Part shown: piece after piece, positions 6,159 through 13,255 of the stretch | Numbering within the stretch: position 1 is the stretch's first letter | Layout of the letters: every line of letters starts with the position of its first letter | Source of the DNA: Acidobacteriaceae bacterium | GTDB lineage: Bacteria; Acidobacteriota; Terriglobia; Terriglobales; Acidobacteriaceae | Length of the DNA: 20,939 bases | Direction: 5' to 3' | Assembly (NCBI GenBank): GCA_003152795.1 | Contig: PMBA01000374.1 | Location: 3,047-23,985 of the forward strand | The notes under the pieces: model-generated | Seen by the model: the letters and a program-made list of their open reading frames with translations, nothing else | Databases searched by the model: none | What the model was told of the DNA's origin: nothing | Program-made: the position numbers and the translations under genes

Positions 6159-7235
6159 TCAATCAAGAATTCTTTTCCAATACTGCTGGCGCGTCAACGT
6201 ACTGGTCGCCACCGCCTTCACCCCCTGCTTGCGCAGACGGCTCGCCGCCTTCGCGGCTTCGGCTCGCGACCGGAACAGCCCGTACAGGCTTGACCCTGAC
6301 CCGGAGAGCGAAGCGTATCTCGACCCCGCGCGCTCCAGCGCACCTTTTATGTCTCGCAATTCGGGATATTGAGGAAAGACGACTTTCTCGAAGTCGTTTT
6401 CAATCCCGGTACGGACAAGGTCGAGAAGCAAGCTCCCGGCCCGGCTCCCACCTTTTGTGGAAGCACCGGTGTTGGGGTAACCATTCAGCCACGCCGACAG
6501 CGCGCAGCCAACCTCAAACAGTCTATCGGACGCTCCCGCCCGCGTCAATTGATGATTCCCCGTGGAACCAAGAGCCCCTGCGGTGCGAGCCCGTTCGGTG
6601 CCCCAAGCCCGTGTTTTGACGGGGCTCTGCCCCGTCCCAGCCGAGCGAAGCTCGGCAGCCCCTTCCCGCTGAATTAGCCCATCCCAATCCGCAAACGCCC
6701 GAGCCGTAGAAACCCCAACTTCCGGCGTCACCACTACCATCGGCACCGAACATAAATCGGGCAGAGGATAAACCTCCTCACCGCGCCCCACTCCCAACGT
6801 CGTTCCGCCCACCAGAAACAGCGGCAAGTCCGATCCAACCTCAGCGGCAATTCGAAGACGCGCCCTCTGCGGCAGAGTTCTTCTCAGCGCCCGCTCCAGC
6901 GCGACCATGGTTGCCACCGCATTCGATGACGCCGCACCCAACCCTCCCTGCACCGGCAGCCGCTTCTCGATCTCAACCGCGACCTTGCCCTTCGCGCCGA
7001 GTTCGTTCATCACCCGCTCGGCCATGCGATAGCAGGTGTTCGAAGAATCCAGCGGAACTCGCGAGTCTTTGCAGCGGATCTCAACCCCGCTGCCACGCCC
7101 GACGCTCACCCTTATCACGTCATGCAGCGCGATCGTCTGGTACACAGTGCGCAGGTCGTGATAACCGTCCGCGCGCGCGGCACCGATGTAGAGACCGACA
7201 TTAATCTTCGCAAAGGAACGAACCGCGACTGTCAT
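6159..7235 (-). CDS. ispE: 4-diphosphocytidyl-2-C-methyl-D-erythritol kinase with in-frame insertions
   Basis: GHMP-family kinase that phosphorylates CDP-methylerythritol in the MEP pathway to isoprenoids. Motifs: FAKINVGLYIGAARADGYH at 8-26, the ATP loop PVQGGLGAASSNAVA at 94-108, SDLPLFLVGGTTLGVGRGE at about 135-153, IENDFEKVVFP at 278-288 and SGSGSSLYGLF at 311-321. At 358 residues it is about 60 longer than typical. The excess is mostly residues about 188-228, a Gly/Ala/Thr/Arg-rich stretch partly encoded by two DNA hairpins; residues about 253-266 may be a smaller insertion. The start is at the ATG before VAVRSFAKINV; an upstream GTG-like extension (to 7301) would encode non-conserved sequence in the repeat region. 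No clear Shine-Dalgarno site. Confidence 0.92.
   Translation of the reverse strand: MTVAVRSFAKINVGLYIGAARADGYHDLRTVYQTIALHDVIRVSVGRGSGVEIRCKDSRVPLDSSNTCYRMAERVMNELGAKGKVAVEIEKRLPVQGGLGAASSNAVATMVALERALRRTLPQRARLRIAAEVGSDLPLFLVGGTTLGVGRGEEVYPLPDLCSVPMVVVTPEVGVSTARAFADWDGLIQREGAAELRSAGTGQSPVKTRAWGTERARTAGALGSTGNHQLTRAGASDRLFEVGCALSAWLNGYPNTGASTKGGSRAGSLLLDLVRTGIENDFEKVVFPQYPELRDIKGALERAGSRYASLSGSGSSLYGLFRSRAEAAKAASRLRKQGVKAVATSTLTRQQYWKRILD
6618..6656. repeat. REP-like double hairpin inside ispE
   Basis: GACGGGGC (6618-6625) pairs with GCCCCGTC (6629-6636) around a TCT loop, and GCCGAGC (6640-6646) pairs with GCTCGGC (6650-6656) around a GAA loop. Both stems are perfect and are translated as part of the ispE frame, in the region where the protein is longer than its family. 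Confidence 0.7.
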
Positions 7236-7300
7236 CGAAGGGGAATTGTAAGCGATTTGGCAGGGGATGGGCGGATAGTCGGGTGGCGCCCAAAAGATCA

Positions 7301-7380
7301 TTAACCACCAAGGCCACGGAGGTGCACGAGGAAAAACGTTAAGGTTCTCCTTCGTGTACCTCCGTGCCCTTTGTGGTTAA
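7301..7380. repeat. 80-bp palindromic element (TTAACCACCAAGG type) between PEGA lipoprotein gene and ispE
   Basis: The left arm starts TTAACCACCAAGGCCACGGA at 7301; the reverse complement of the right arm, ending at 7380, starts TTAACCACAAAGGGCACGGA. The arms match at roughly 28 of 32 positions, with about 15 bases of loop. It ends 4 bases from the stop codon of the lipoprotein gene and lies 65 bp upstream of the ispE start. It could separate the two transcripts as a hairpin, but there is no U-tract and its form is that of a dispersed palindromic element. Confidence 0.75.
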
Positions 7381-7384
7381 CGCA

Positions 7385-8119
7385 CTATCTCTTCCCCAGA
7401 GTCGCATCCAGCGTCAACTCCGATCCCACCGTAATCGTCACCACCTTTGTCCAAGGCGAGTACCCCGGCTTGTCGACGCGGAAGGTATGTTTCCCCGGAC
7501 CGAGCGCGATCTTTGCCGGCGTGTATCCCATGGAGTCGCCGTCCACGAATACTTCGGACAAAAACGGAGTGGAGCGCACCGTCACCGTGCCTGTCGAGGG
7601 CGCGGCAGGAGCCGGCGGCGGTTGCGGAGCTGGTTCTGGCGCAACGGCCTTGCTTTCCGCCGCCTTCGAAAAGCCGATCATGGACTGCGGCGCGGCATTG
7701 AGTTCTGACAACCGCTTCTTTTCCTCCGCGCTGATCGGCTGCATCGGGCCCGCAGTCTTTCGTTGCGTGATGTGTAACCGCAGGCTGCCGGTCGCCGACC
7801 GCAAGTACAGAGAATCGCCGCTGGCCTCGATCTGCACTGCGTAGCCCGACGTCCATTCCAGCGGCGGGTCGGATTGGGTGGAGGAAAGCTCGTAGCTGCC
7901 GACAATGATTCTGTCCTGCACGTGAACCGAGATGGTGTACTGCGTCCGTTCTTCATCGAGCGGAGTGTTGACCACCCAGGCTTTCGTGGTGGTGGTGACG
8001 GATTTCTTGACCGCTTCGATCCGGCCATACTGCCAGAGCGACTCGGCGACGGCGGACCTGCCGCAACCAGCCAGTAAAAAGCCGGTCAGCACAAAAACAA
8101 TGAACTGGAAGCGCTTCAT
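7385..8119 (-). CDS. PEGA-domain lipoprotein
   Basis: A 244-residue exported protein. The N-terminus MKRFQFIVFVLTGFLLAGC is a lipoprotein signal with lipobox LAGC and the acylated Cys at 19. The middle (about 25-130) is a beta-rich domain I do not recognise. A Pro/Ala-rich linker follows (about 157-173), then a C-terminal PEGA domain (about 176-241) with TVTVRSTPFLSEVFVDGDSMGYTP and KHTFRVDKPGYSPWTK (first motif quoted in part: SEVFVDGDSMGYTP). PEGA domains occur on surface and periplasmic proteins and are often thought to bind envelope structures. No enzymatic motif is seen. It diverges from the E1-beta gene and is monocistronic as far as visible. Confidence 0.85.
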   Translation of the reverse strand: MKRFQFIVFVLTGFLLAGCGRSAVAESLWQYGRIEAVKKSVTTTTKAWVVNTPLDEERTQYTISVHVQDRIIVGSYELSSTQSDPPLEWTSGYAVQIEASGDSLYLRSATGSLRLHITQRKTAGPMQPISAEEKKRLSELNAAPQSMIGFSKAAESKAVAPEPAPQPPPAPAAPSTGTVTVRSTPFLSEVFVDGDSMGYTPAKIALGPGKHTFRVDKPGYSPWTKVVTITVGSELTLDATLGKR

Positions 8120-8204
8120 TCTGCTATCCAGTTTACAGCCTCCCCGGGATTCCTATAGCTAGCCAGGGGGGAGGGGGTACCGATACTAACCGCCAAACGC
8201 ATTT

Positions 8205-8229
8205 ACTGAGAACCGAGAACTGAGAACTG
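8205..8229. repeat. Solitary arm of the CAGTTCTCAG repeat family upstream of the E1-beta gene
   Basis: ACTGAGAACCGAGAACTGAG and the following AACTG repeat the word found in the inverted repeat at 5993-6024. No complementary arm is visible nearby. It ends 21 bp before the ATG of the E1-beta gene, in the 131-bp divergent spacer, so it replaces the usual ribosome-binding stretch or lies just upstream of it. The rest of the spacer holds a G-rich run (8164-8177) and no promoter I would defend. Confidence 0.6.
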
Positions 8230-8250
8230 CTTGCTGTAAACTTCCTTTTT

Positions 8251-9225
8251 ATGCCCGTAGTCACCTACCTCGAAGCCATCCGCCAGGGAGTCTGGGAGGA
8301 GATGGAGCGCGACCCCACCGTCTTTTGCCTGGGCGAGGACATCGGTATCTACGGCGGCGCTTTCAAAGTTACCGACGGCTTCATCGACCGCTTCGGCCCC
8401 GAGCGCGTGATTGATACGCCGATTGCGGAGTCGGCCATCATCGGCGCTGCCTTCGGCGCCGCTCTTACCGGCTTGCGCCCCGTCGCTGAATTCCAGTTCA
8501 TGGACTTCATCGGCTGCGCCTTCAATCAGATCGTCAACATGGCCGCGAAGTCGCACTACCGCTGGGGAGCGCCGGCGCCGATGGTGTTGCGTGGCCCAAG
8601 CGGCGGCAATGTGCATGGCGGCCCTTTCCACTCGCAGAATCCGGAGATGTGGTTCGTGCACGCGCCCGGTCTCAAGGTCGTCTGCCCGGCGACGGCCTAC
8701 GATGCCAAGGGACTCATCAAGTCGGCGATCCGCGACCACAACCCCGTGATCTTTTTCGAACACAAGTATCTGTATCGAAGAATCAAGGAAGAGATTCCAG
8801 ACGACGATTACGTGGTTCCTCTGGGGAAGGCGCGGGTGGCGCGCGAAGGGCATGACCTCAGCGTGATCACCTACGCCGCCATGCTCTATGTTGCGCTTGA
8901 AGCCGCGGAAATACTGAGCAAAGAAGGAATCGAAATCGAAGTCGTCGACCTGCGGACGGTCTCGCCGCTCGATCGCGAGGCGATTGCCGCCACCGTAAAG
9001 AAGACCAACAAAGTGATCATTCTCCACGAACACGCGCGCACCGGAGGTCTGGCTGGGGAAATTTCCGCGATCATCAACGAAGATGCGTTCGACGATCTCG
9101 ACGGCCCCATCGTGCGCCTGACGTCGCTCGACACGCCGGTTCCGTTCTCTCCACCGCAGGAGGAGTTTTTCCTGCCGAAAGTTTCCGACCTGGTGCGGGA
9201 GGCTCGGCGTCTGCACGCTTACTAA
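8251..9225 (+). CDS. 2-oxoacid dehydrogenase E1 component, beta subunit (pyruvate or branched-chain type)
   Basis: Beta subunit of the thiamine-diphosphate E1 heterotetramer that decarboxylates a 2-oxoacid (pyruvate, branched-chain or acetoin-type) and passes the acyl group to E2 lipoate. At 324 residues it is the typical length. Signatures: FCLGEDIGIYGGAFKVTDG at 25-43, VIDTPIAESAIIGAAFGAAL at 53-72 with the ThDP-activating Glu60, EFQFMDFIGCAFNQIVN at about 80-96, GGNVHGGPFHSQNPE at about 118-132 and LDTPVPFSPPQEEFFLPK near the end. Substrate cannot be told from the beta subunit alone. No E1-alpha, E2 or E3 gene adjoins it: upstream is a divergent lipoprotein gene, downstream a VWA-like protein. 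Confidence 0.93.
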   Translation: MPVVTYLEAIRQGVWEEMERDPTVFCLGEDIGIYGGAFKVTDGFIDRFGPERVIDTPIAESAIIGAAFGAALTGLRPVAEFQFMDFIGCAFNQIVNMAAKSHYRWGAPAPMVLRGPSGGNVHGGPFHSQNPEMWFVHAPGLKVVCPATAYDAKGLIKSAIRDHNPVIFFEHKYLYRRIKEEIPDDDYVVPLGKARVAREGHDLSVITYAAMLYVALEAAEILSKEGIEIEVVDLRTVSPLDREAIAATVKKTNKVIILHEHARTGGLAGEISAIINEDAFDDLDGPIVRLTSLDTPVPFSPPQEEFFLPKVSDLVREARRLHAY

Positions 9226-9377
9226 TCACCGCGCTCAGCCCCGCATGAGTTCTTCCGCTCATGGGCCGCGCTCCCGTCATATACTGGTTTCCTCAGCGGC
9301 GCTTTTCGTCTCCAGCACGCAACCCGCGCCGGGAATTACACGGGATCCTTTTCTCGCAATCGGAAGGGAGTAAGGGC

Positions 9378-11084
9378 ATGTCGATCAGCCGCAAGCTTTC
9401 CTGCTACGTCATCCTAATCGCCGCCGTGGCTGGTTCCATTTTTGTGTTTGCAAAACCCAAAGACAAAGAAAAAGAGAGCGCTGAAGTCAAATTCACGGCG
9501 CGCACTGAACTGGTATTGATCCCCACGCTGGTGACCGACAAGTCCGGCAATCACATTACCGGGCTCAAGAAGGAAGACTTCACGGTGCTGGAAAACGGCG
9601 CCGAACAAAAAGTCGCCACGTTCGAGGAAATCATCAGCGACGCACACCGAGTGTCGCGTCCCAAGAGTGCCAACGAGTTCAGCAATGCCCTGGCGGGCGA
9701 GTCATCCGCCAGGCGCATTACGCTCATGGTGCTGGACTTGATTAACACGCCCTTCATGGATCAGGCTAATGCGCGCAAGGACCTGCTCAAGTATCTAACG
9801 CAATCGGTGGATCAGCGCGAACCGACAGCCCTCTACACCCTCACCCGTAGCGGCATTCAAGTGATTCACGACTTCACTACCGACCCTCGAGTGCTGGTCG
9901 CCGCATTGCATAAGGTGAAGGGCGATGCGTTCCAGATGGTTGACAGCCCGGAAGATGTGGAAGGCATGACCGGAAGCGCCAGCCCCGATGGCAGCGCGGG
10001 GGTCGATCCCGGCGCGGTACTGAGCGAAACCCAAAAGATACAGACCATGATGGAGGACTCGGAACTGAATTTTCAATCGTTCCAGCAACGTCTTGCCATC
10101 ACCTACACCTTGGAGGGGATGCAGCAGGTGGCACAGGCGTTGGCAGGGTTTCCTGGGCGCAAGTCGCTGATCTGGGCAGGCGGCGGATTTCCCTTCAGCG
10201 TGAGCGACAACACCATGCAGTTGGCGCCGGCCGGCCGGGATTCTCTTACCGATGTGCTGCCGCTGTACGAACACACCTGGCAACTGCTGAACGACGCGCA
10301 GATTGCGCTCTATCCGGTGGACGTAAAGGGACTGCAGGTTGTAAGCCTGCCCAGCGCCTCGGTGCGCAACCCGGGGAGAAACTATGCGCGCAACATGAAC
10401 TGGAGAAACCTGGATACCCAATCGACCCTGCAGACCTTTGCCGCCATGACCGGAGGCCGCGCCTATTACAACTCGAACGATCTGACCAAGGGCTTTCGCG
10501 ATGCGGTGAACGACTCTGCCGAATACTACATGCTCGGCTACTATCTTGACCGGTCGAAGACCAAGCCTGGCTGGCGCAAGCTGGCGGTGAAAGTGAAGCG
10601 CGATCACGTGGAAGTTCGCGCGCGCAGCGGCTTCTTTGTGACCAATGCCACGGTCGATCCCGAAAGCAGCCGCAACAGCGACATTTCATCGGCGCTGCAG
10701 TCGCCTTTGGATTACACATCGCTGGCACTGGTGGCGCGTTGGGACAAAATTGAACCGGGCAAGGAGCCGGGCAAGAAGCATGTGAGTTATGCGATGCACG
10801 TGGCGGCAGATGCTGCTCTGATCGACGAAGCCGACAATAACCATCTTGTGCTGGACTTCGTCGCGCTGGCGAAAACACCCCAAGGCAAGCAGGTCGATCA
10901 GCCCGAGGGCCAGAAAATAGACGCTCATCTGAGCCCGGAGAAGTTGTTGTCGATTCGCCAGAACGGCGTTGGCTACAGAGGCTTTCTGGATCTTTCCCCC
11001 GGCGAATACACCGTCCGTCTGGTTGTGCGTGACGGCCTTAGCGGACGCATCGGCTCGGTTGCCGCACCCTTGAAGGTAGAATAA
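9378..11084 (+). CDS. Secreted VWFA-related Acidobacterial-type protein
   Basis: A 568-residue exported protein. From the chosen ATG, with GGGAG 8-12 bases upstream, the N-terminus MSISRKLSCYVILIAAVAGS is a signal peptide or anchor; an earlier ATG at 9261 would bury it. Next comes a beta-rich segment ending LVTDKSGNHITGLKKEDFTV (about 52-71, quoted in part: GLKKEDFTVLENG), which is the usual lead-in to the VWFA-related domain. The VWA-like domain (about 112-330) begins ITLMVLDLINTPF, with D120 where a MIDAS motif would start, but DxSxS is not kept. GRKSLIWAGGGFP and MTGGRAYYNSNDL are later markers. Function unknown; probably protein-protein contact in the envelope. The cytochrome gene follows 56 bp on. 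Confidence 0.85.
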   Translation: MSISRKLSCYVILIAAVAGSIFVFAKPKDKEKESAEVKFTARTELVLIPTLVTDKSGNHITGLKKEDFTVLENGAEQKVATFEEIISDAHRVSRPKSANEFSNALAGESSARRITLMVLDLINTPFMDQANARKDLLKYLTQSVDQREPTALYTLTRSGIQVIHDFTTDPRVLVAALHKVKGDAFQMVDSPEDVEGMTGSASPDGSAGVDPGAVLSETQKIQTMMEDSELNFQSFQQRLAITYTLEGMQQVAQALAGFPGRKSLIWAGGGFPFSVSDNTMQLAPAGRDSLTDVLPLYEHTWQLLNDAQIALYPVDVKGLQVVSLPSASVRNPGRNYARNMNWRNLDTQSTLQTFAAMTGGRAYYNSNDLTKGFRDAVNDSAEYYMLGYYLDRSKTKPGWRKLAVKVKRDHVEVRARSGFFVTNATVDPESSRNSDISSALQSPLDYTSLALVARWDKIEPGKEPGKKHVSYAMHVAADAALIDEADNNHLVLDFVALAKTPQGKQVDQPEGQKIDAHLSPEKLLSIRQNGVGYRGFLDLSPGEYTVRLVVRDGLSGRIGSVAAPLKVE

Positions 11085-11140
11085 AAAGAGAGTTGCCACG
11101 TGGCTGCAGATTCGACCGCGAAGCTCTCTGAGGATCTGAA

Positions 11141-11692
11141 ATGCGCGGCTTCATTCTAGGGATCGTCATCACTATTCTGGTTCTGCTGCTTGGTGGCCTG
11201 GGTCTTGCGCTGCTTGGTTTTCTGCCGACTCGGGCGAACAGCGCTCCCCCAGAGATGGAACGCCACCTCGCCATGAGCGCGCTCGATAATTCAGTGGAAC
11301 GCCATGCTCCGCGGGTAAATAATCCGGTTCCCCCAACCGACGAGAATCTGATCGAGGGGCTGAAGATCTACACCATGAATTGCGCGCTTTGCCATGGCGG
11401 GATCGACCGCCAGCCTTCGACCCTTGAGAAGTCGTTCTATCCCCCGCCTCCGAATCTCATCTTGCATCCCCCGGACGACGCGGAGTGGCATGTCTTCTAC
11501 TTGATTCACAACGGCGTGCGCTATACCGGGATGCCGGCCTGGGACAAAACGCTCTCCGAGGGAGACATATGGAAGCTCACGGCGTTTCTAACTCGCGTGG
11601 AAAAGCTGCCGCCCTCGGTACAGGACTATTGGAAAAAATCGAGCGGGGCAAACCCTCCAACTGGCAGCCAGGGGCACGACGAGCACAAATAA
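11141..11692 (+). CDS. Membrane-anchored monoheme c-type cytochrome
   Basis: A 183-residue electron carrier in the periplasm. An N-terminal membrane helix (about 4-28, FILGIVITILVLLLGGLGLAL) is followed by a Pro-rich linker and one heme c motif CALCH at about 80-84 (MNCALCHGG). The distal ligand is probably the Met in RYTGMPAWDKTL at about 129; GMPAW is the usual context in the cytochrome CBB3/class I fold. The last helix, WKLTAFLTRVEKLP, is also typical. The start is supported by GAGG about 10 bases before ATG. It may be cotranscribed with the VWA-like gene; no oxidase or reductase gene is nearby to name its partner. Confidence 0.88.
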   Translation: MRGFILGIVITILVLLLGGLGLALLGFLPTRANSAPPEMERHLAMSALDNSVERHAPRVNNPVPPTDENLIEGLKIYTMNCALCHGGIDRQPSTLEKSFYPPPPNLILHPPDDAEWHVFYLIHNGVRYTGMPAWDKTLSEGDIWKLTAFLTRVEKLPPSVQDYWKKSSGANPPTGSQGHDEHK

Positions 11693-11714
11693 GCGCTAGG
11701 TCCGGTGGTTTGGC

Positions 11715-11756
11715 GGCGCAGTCCACCGTGATCCGCTATGGCTAAGCCGGCGGATC
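11715..11756. terminator. Candidate convergent terminator hairpins
   Basis: GATCCGC (11730-11736) pairs with GCGGATC (11750-11756) over a 13-base loop that contains the stop codon of the minus-strand TonB-domain gene. Just before it CGGTGG (about 11703-11708) can pair with CCACCG (about 11723-11728). The stems lie where the cytochrome gene and the TonB-domain gene converge. No U-tract follows, so support is modest. Confidence 0.35.
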
Positions 11757-13106
11757 GCTGAAGTTTATCGTAATGACGGTTTGAGTTGCCGCGGCATGTC
11801 CATTCACGGTGTAGGGTTGGAACCGCCACTGCTTGACGGCGGCAATGGCCGCCCGGCCAAGAATAAAGTATCCCCGGACAATTTTCAGATCCTCGACGGT
11901 TCCATCGCGTGCCACCAGAGCTTGCAGCACTACGGTTCCATGAAGTTTCTGCGGCAACCCTTCCGGTGGATACACGGGATCGACGCTGTGCACCAGCCGG
12001 GCCCTGGCTGCTTCTTCGGTCAGCGCGATGGGTTCGCTGAATTGCTGGATCGCTGGCTGGGACTGAGGTGCGGACACCGGCATCATCTGCGCCGGATTCA
12101 CGGTCACGACGATTGGCTGCGCAATCGGCGCTGAGTTTCGCATGCTTTCGGGAATCGCCGCGTGTTGCACGTGCATCGGCGCCACTTCCTGACGCGCAAG
12201 GACGGCGACGGGCAGCGGAAAGTCGGGAGCCTTGGGAAAGGGCAGCCGCGTGTCGAGGGGGGCCTCGGTAGCCACCACCCCCAGCGCGGGTGTCTGGACA
12301 TTGGAAGTGGCCGGAGTTCGGCTGAAGTATGCATCCTGTTGCGCGTCGTTTCCGGCGGAACCGACGGGCAGTGCCCCGGATTGGTTCATATAAAAAAGCC
12401 CCGCCACCGATTCCCGCAAAACCCGGAATGTTCCTTCCGGCGTCCGCGCCAGATAGTCGAGGGACTCCCGCGATCTCCACAGGCAGAACACCGCGGTCAG
12501 AACAAGCGCCGCAGCGCAAACTTCGCGGCGCCCGATCGCGTGGCCATGCTCTCGAGGTTCGTGAAAGGCTTCGGCTTCTTCAAGCGCAATTTCGCCGTGG
12601 CCGCTGTCCTGCGCCGCGTTCGCTTCCGGCGAACCGGCTGGCTGATCCTGGCTGTGGTCCGCGCCCACGGAGACTGCGCTCGGCGCTGCGCTGCTCGCTT
12701 CGTCAGCGGCGGAATACTTTACAGCATCTTCCGCACTGGTTGGCTGCATCCGCTCACACGCTTTCGCCAGCACAGCTTCGGCTTCTTCGACGGCAATTGG
12801 ACGATAGATCAGAAAATCGAGGCGGTTGTCACGTATTTCCGCGGCTGTCGGTTCGTGATTGGCGATGGCAATGGCCACCGTGTCACGGTTGGGCATGGAC
12901 TCGCGGGCGCGCCGCAACAGGAAACTCGCCTCCGGCTGCTCGACCCAGTCCGCAATCACGCAGGAGAAGGCTTGCGTCTTGCCTTTTTCGATGGCGGTAA
13001 AAATGTCCGAACAGACTTCGGCGCTGATGCCTGCGGCTTTGCAGGCTCCCGCCATCGTGGTATTCGTCTCGGAGTTTTTTGAGAACAACAAAGCGCGGAA
13101 GCCCAT
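11742..13106 (-). CDS. Degenerate receiver domain - transmembrane - TonB C-terminal domain fusion
   Basis: A 454-residue protein with three parts. Residues 1-120 have the alternating strand/helix pattern of a response-regulator receiver: RALLFSK, then CVIADW with D53 where the phospho-acceptor would be, VAIAIANH, and DFLIYRPI in place of the usual KP. The acidic pair after strand 1 is missing, so phosphorylation is doubtful. Residues about 121-195 are a disordered acidic/Ala linker; 196-211 (VCAAALVLTAVFCLWR) is one membrane segment; 212-360 is a Pro/Gln-rich spacer; 367-450 is a TonB C-terminal domain (VDPVYPPEGLPQKLHGTVVL, then AIAAVKQWRFQPYTVNG). It would place the receiver in the cytoplasm and TonB_C in the periplasm. 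Last of five co-directional genes, 149 bp after the PDZ gene. Confidence 0.82.
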   Translation of the reverse strand: MGFRALLFSKNSETNTTMAGACKAAGISAEVCSDIFTAIEKGKTQAFSCVIADWVEQPEASFLLRRARESMPNRDTVAIAIANHEPTAAEIRDNRLDFLIYRPIAVEEAEAVLAKACERMQPTSAEDAVKYSAADEASSAAPSAVSVGADHSQDQPAGSPEANAAQDSGHGEIALEEAEAFHEPREHGHAIGRREVCAAALVLTAVFCLWRSRESLDYLARTPEGTFRVLRESVAGLFYMNQSGALPVGSAGNDAQQDAYFSRTPATSNVQTPALGVVATEAPLDTRLPFPKAPDFPLPVAVLARQEVAPMHVQHAAIPESMRNSAPIAQPIVVTVNPAQMMPVSAPQSQPAIQQFSEPIALTEEAARARLVHSVDPVYPPEGLPQKLHGTVVLQALVARDGTVEDLKIVRGYFILGRAAIAAVKQWRFQPYTVNGHAAATQTVITINFSDPPA

Positions 13107-13255
13107 CGCGGCATCAGAGTATCGGGATTCTCTTCACCGCGACAGGTAACCAGTGGGTGGTGCACCGGTGGAATCTGGCCATCTCTCTGTTAAATCTAGG
13201 GTTTCATTCTCGCGCCGGTGACCTTCGTAACCGGCTCCAGCCCGCGCTTTCAGCT

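Noticed and set aside
5079..6293. Long plus-strand open frame opposite prs and the tRNA
   Set aside because: It runs antisense to a clear prs gene and through the tRNA and repeat; composition is His/Arg-rich, as expected for a shadow frame in GC-rich DNA.
8203..9216. 337-codon minus-strand open frame opposite the E1-beta gene
   Set aside because: Mirror-frame shadow of a well-conserved dehydrogenase gene; no family resemblance in its own sequence.
9241..9265. Hairpin CATGAG/CTCATG after the E1-beta gene as a terminator
   Set aside because: Only 6 bp with an 8-base loop and no T-tract; not better than chance in this composition.
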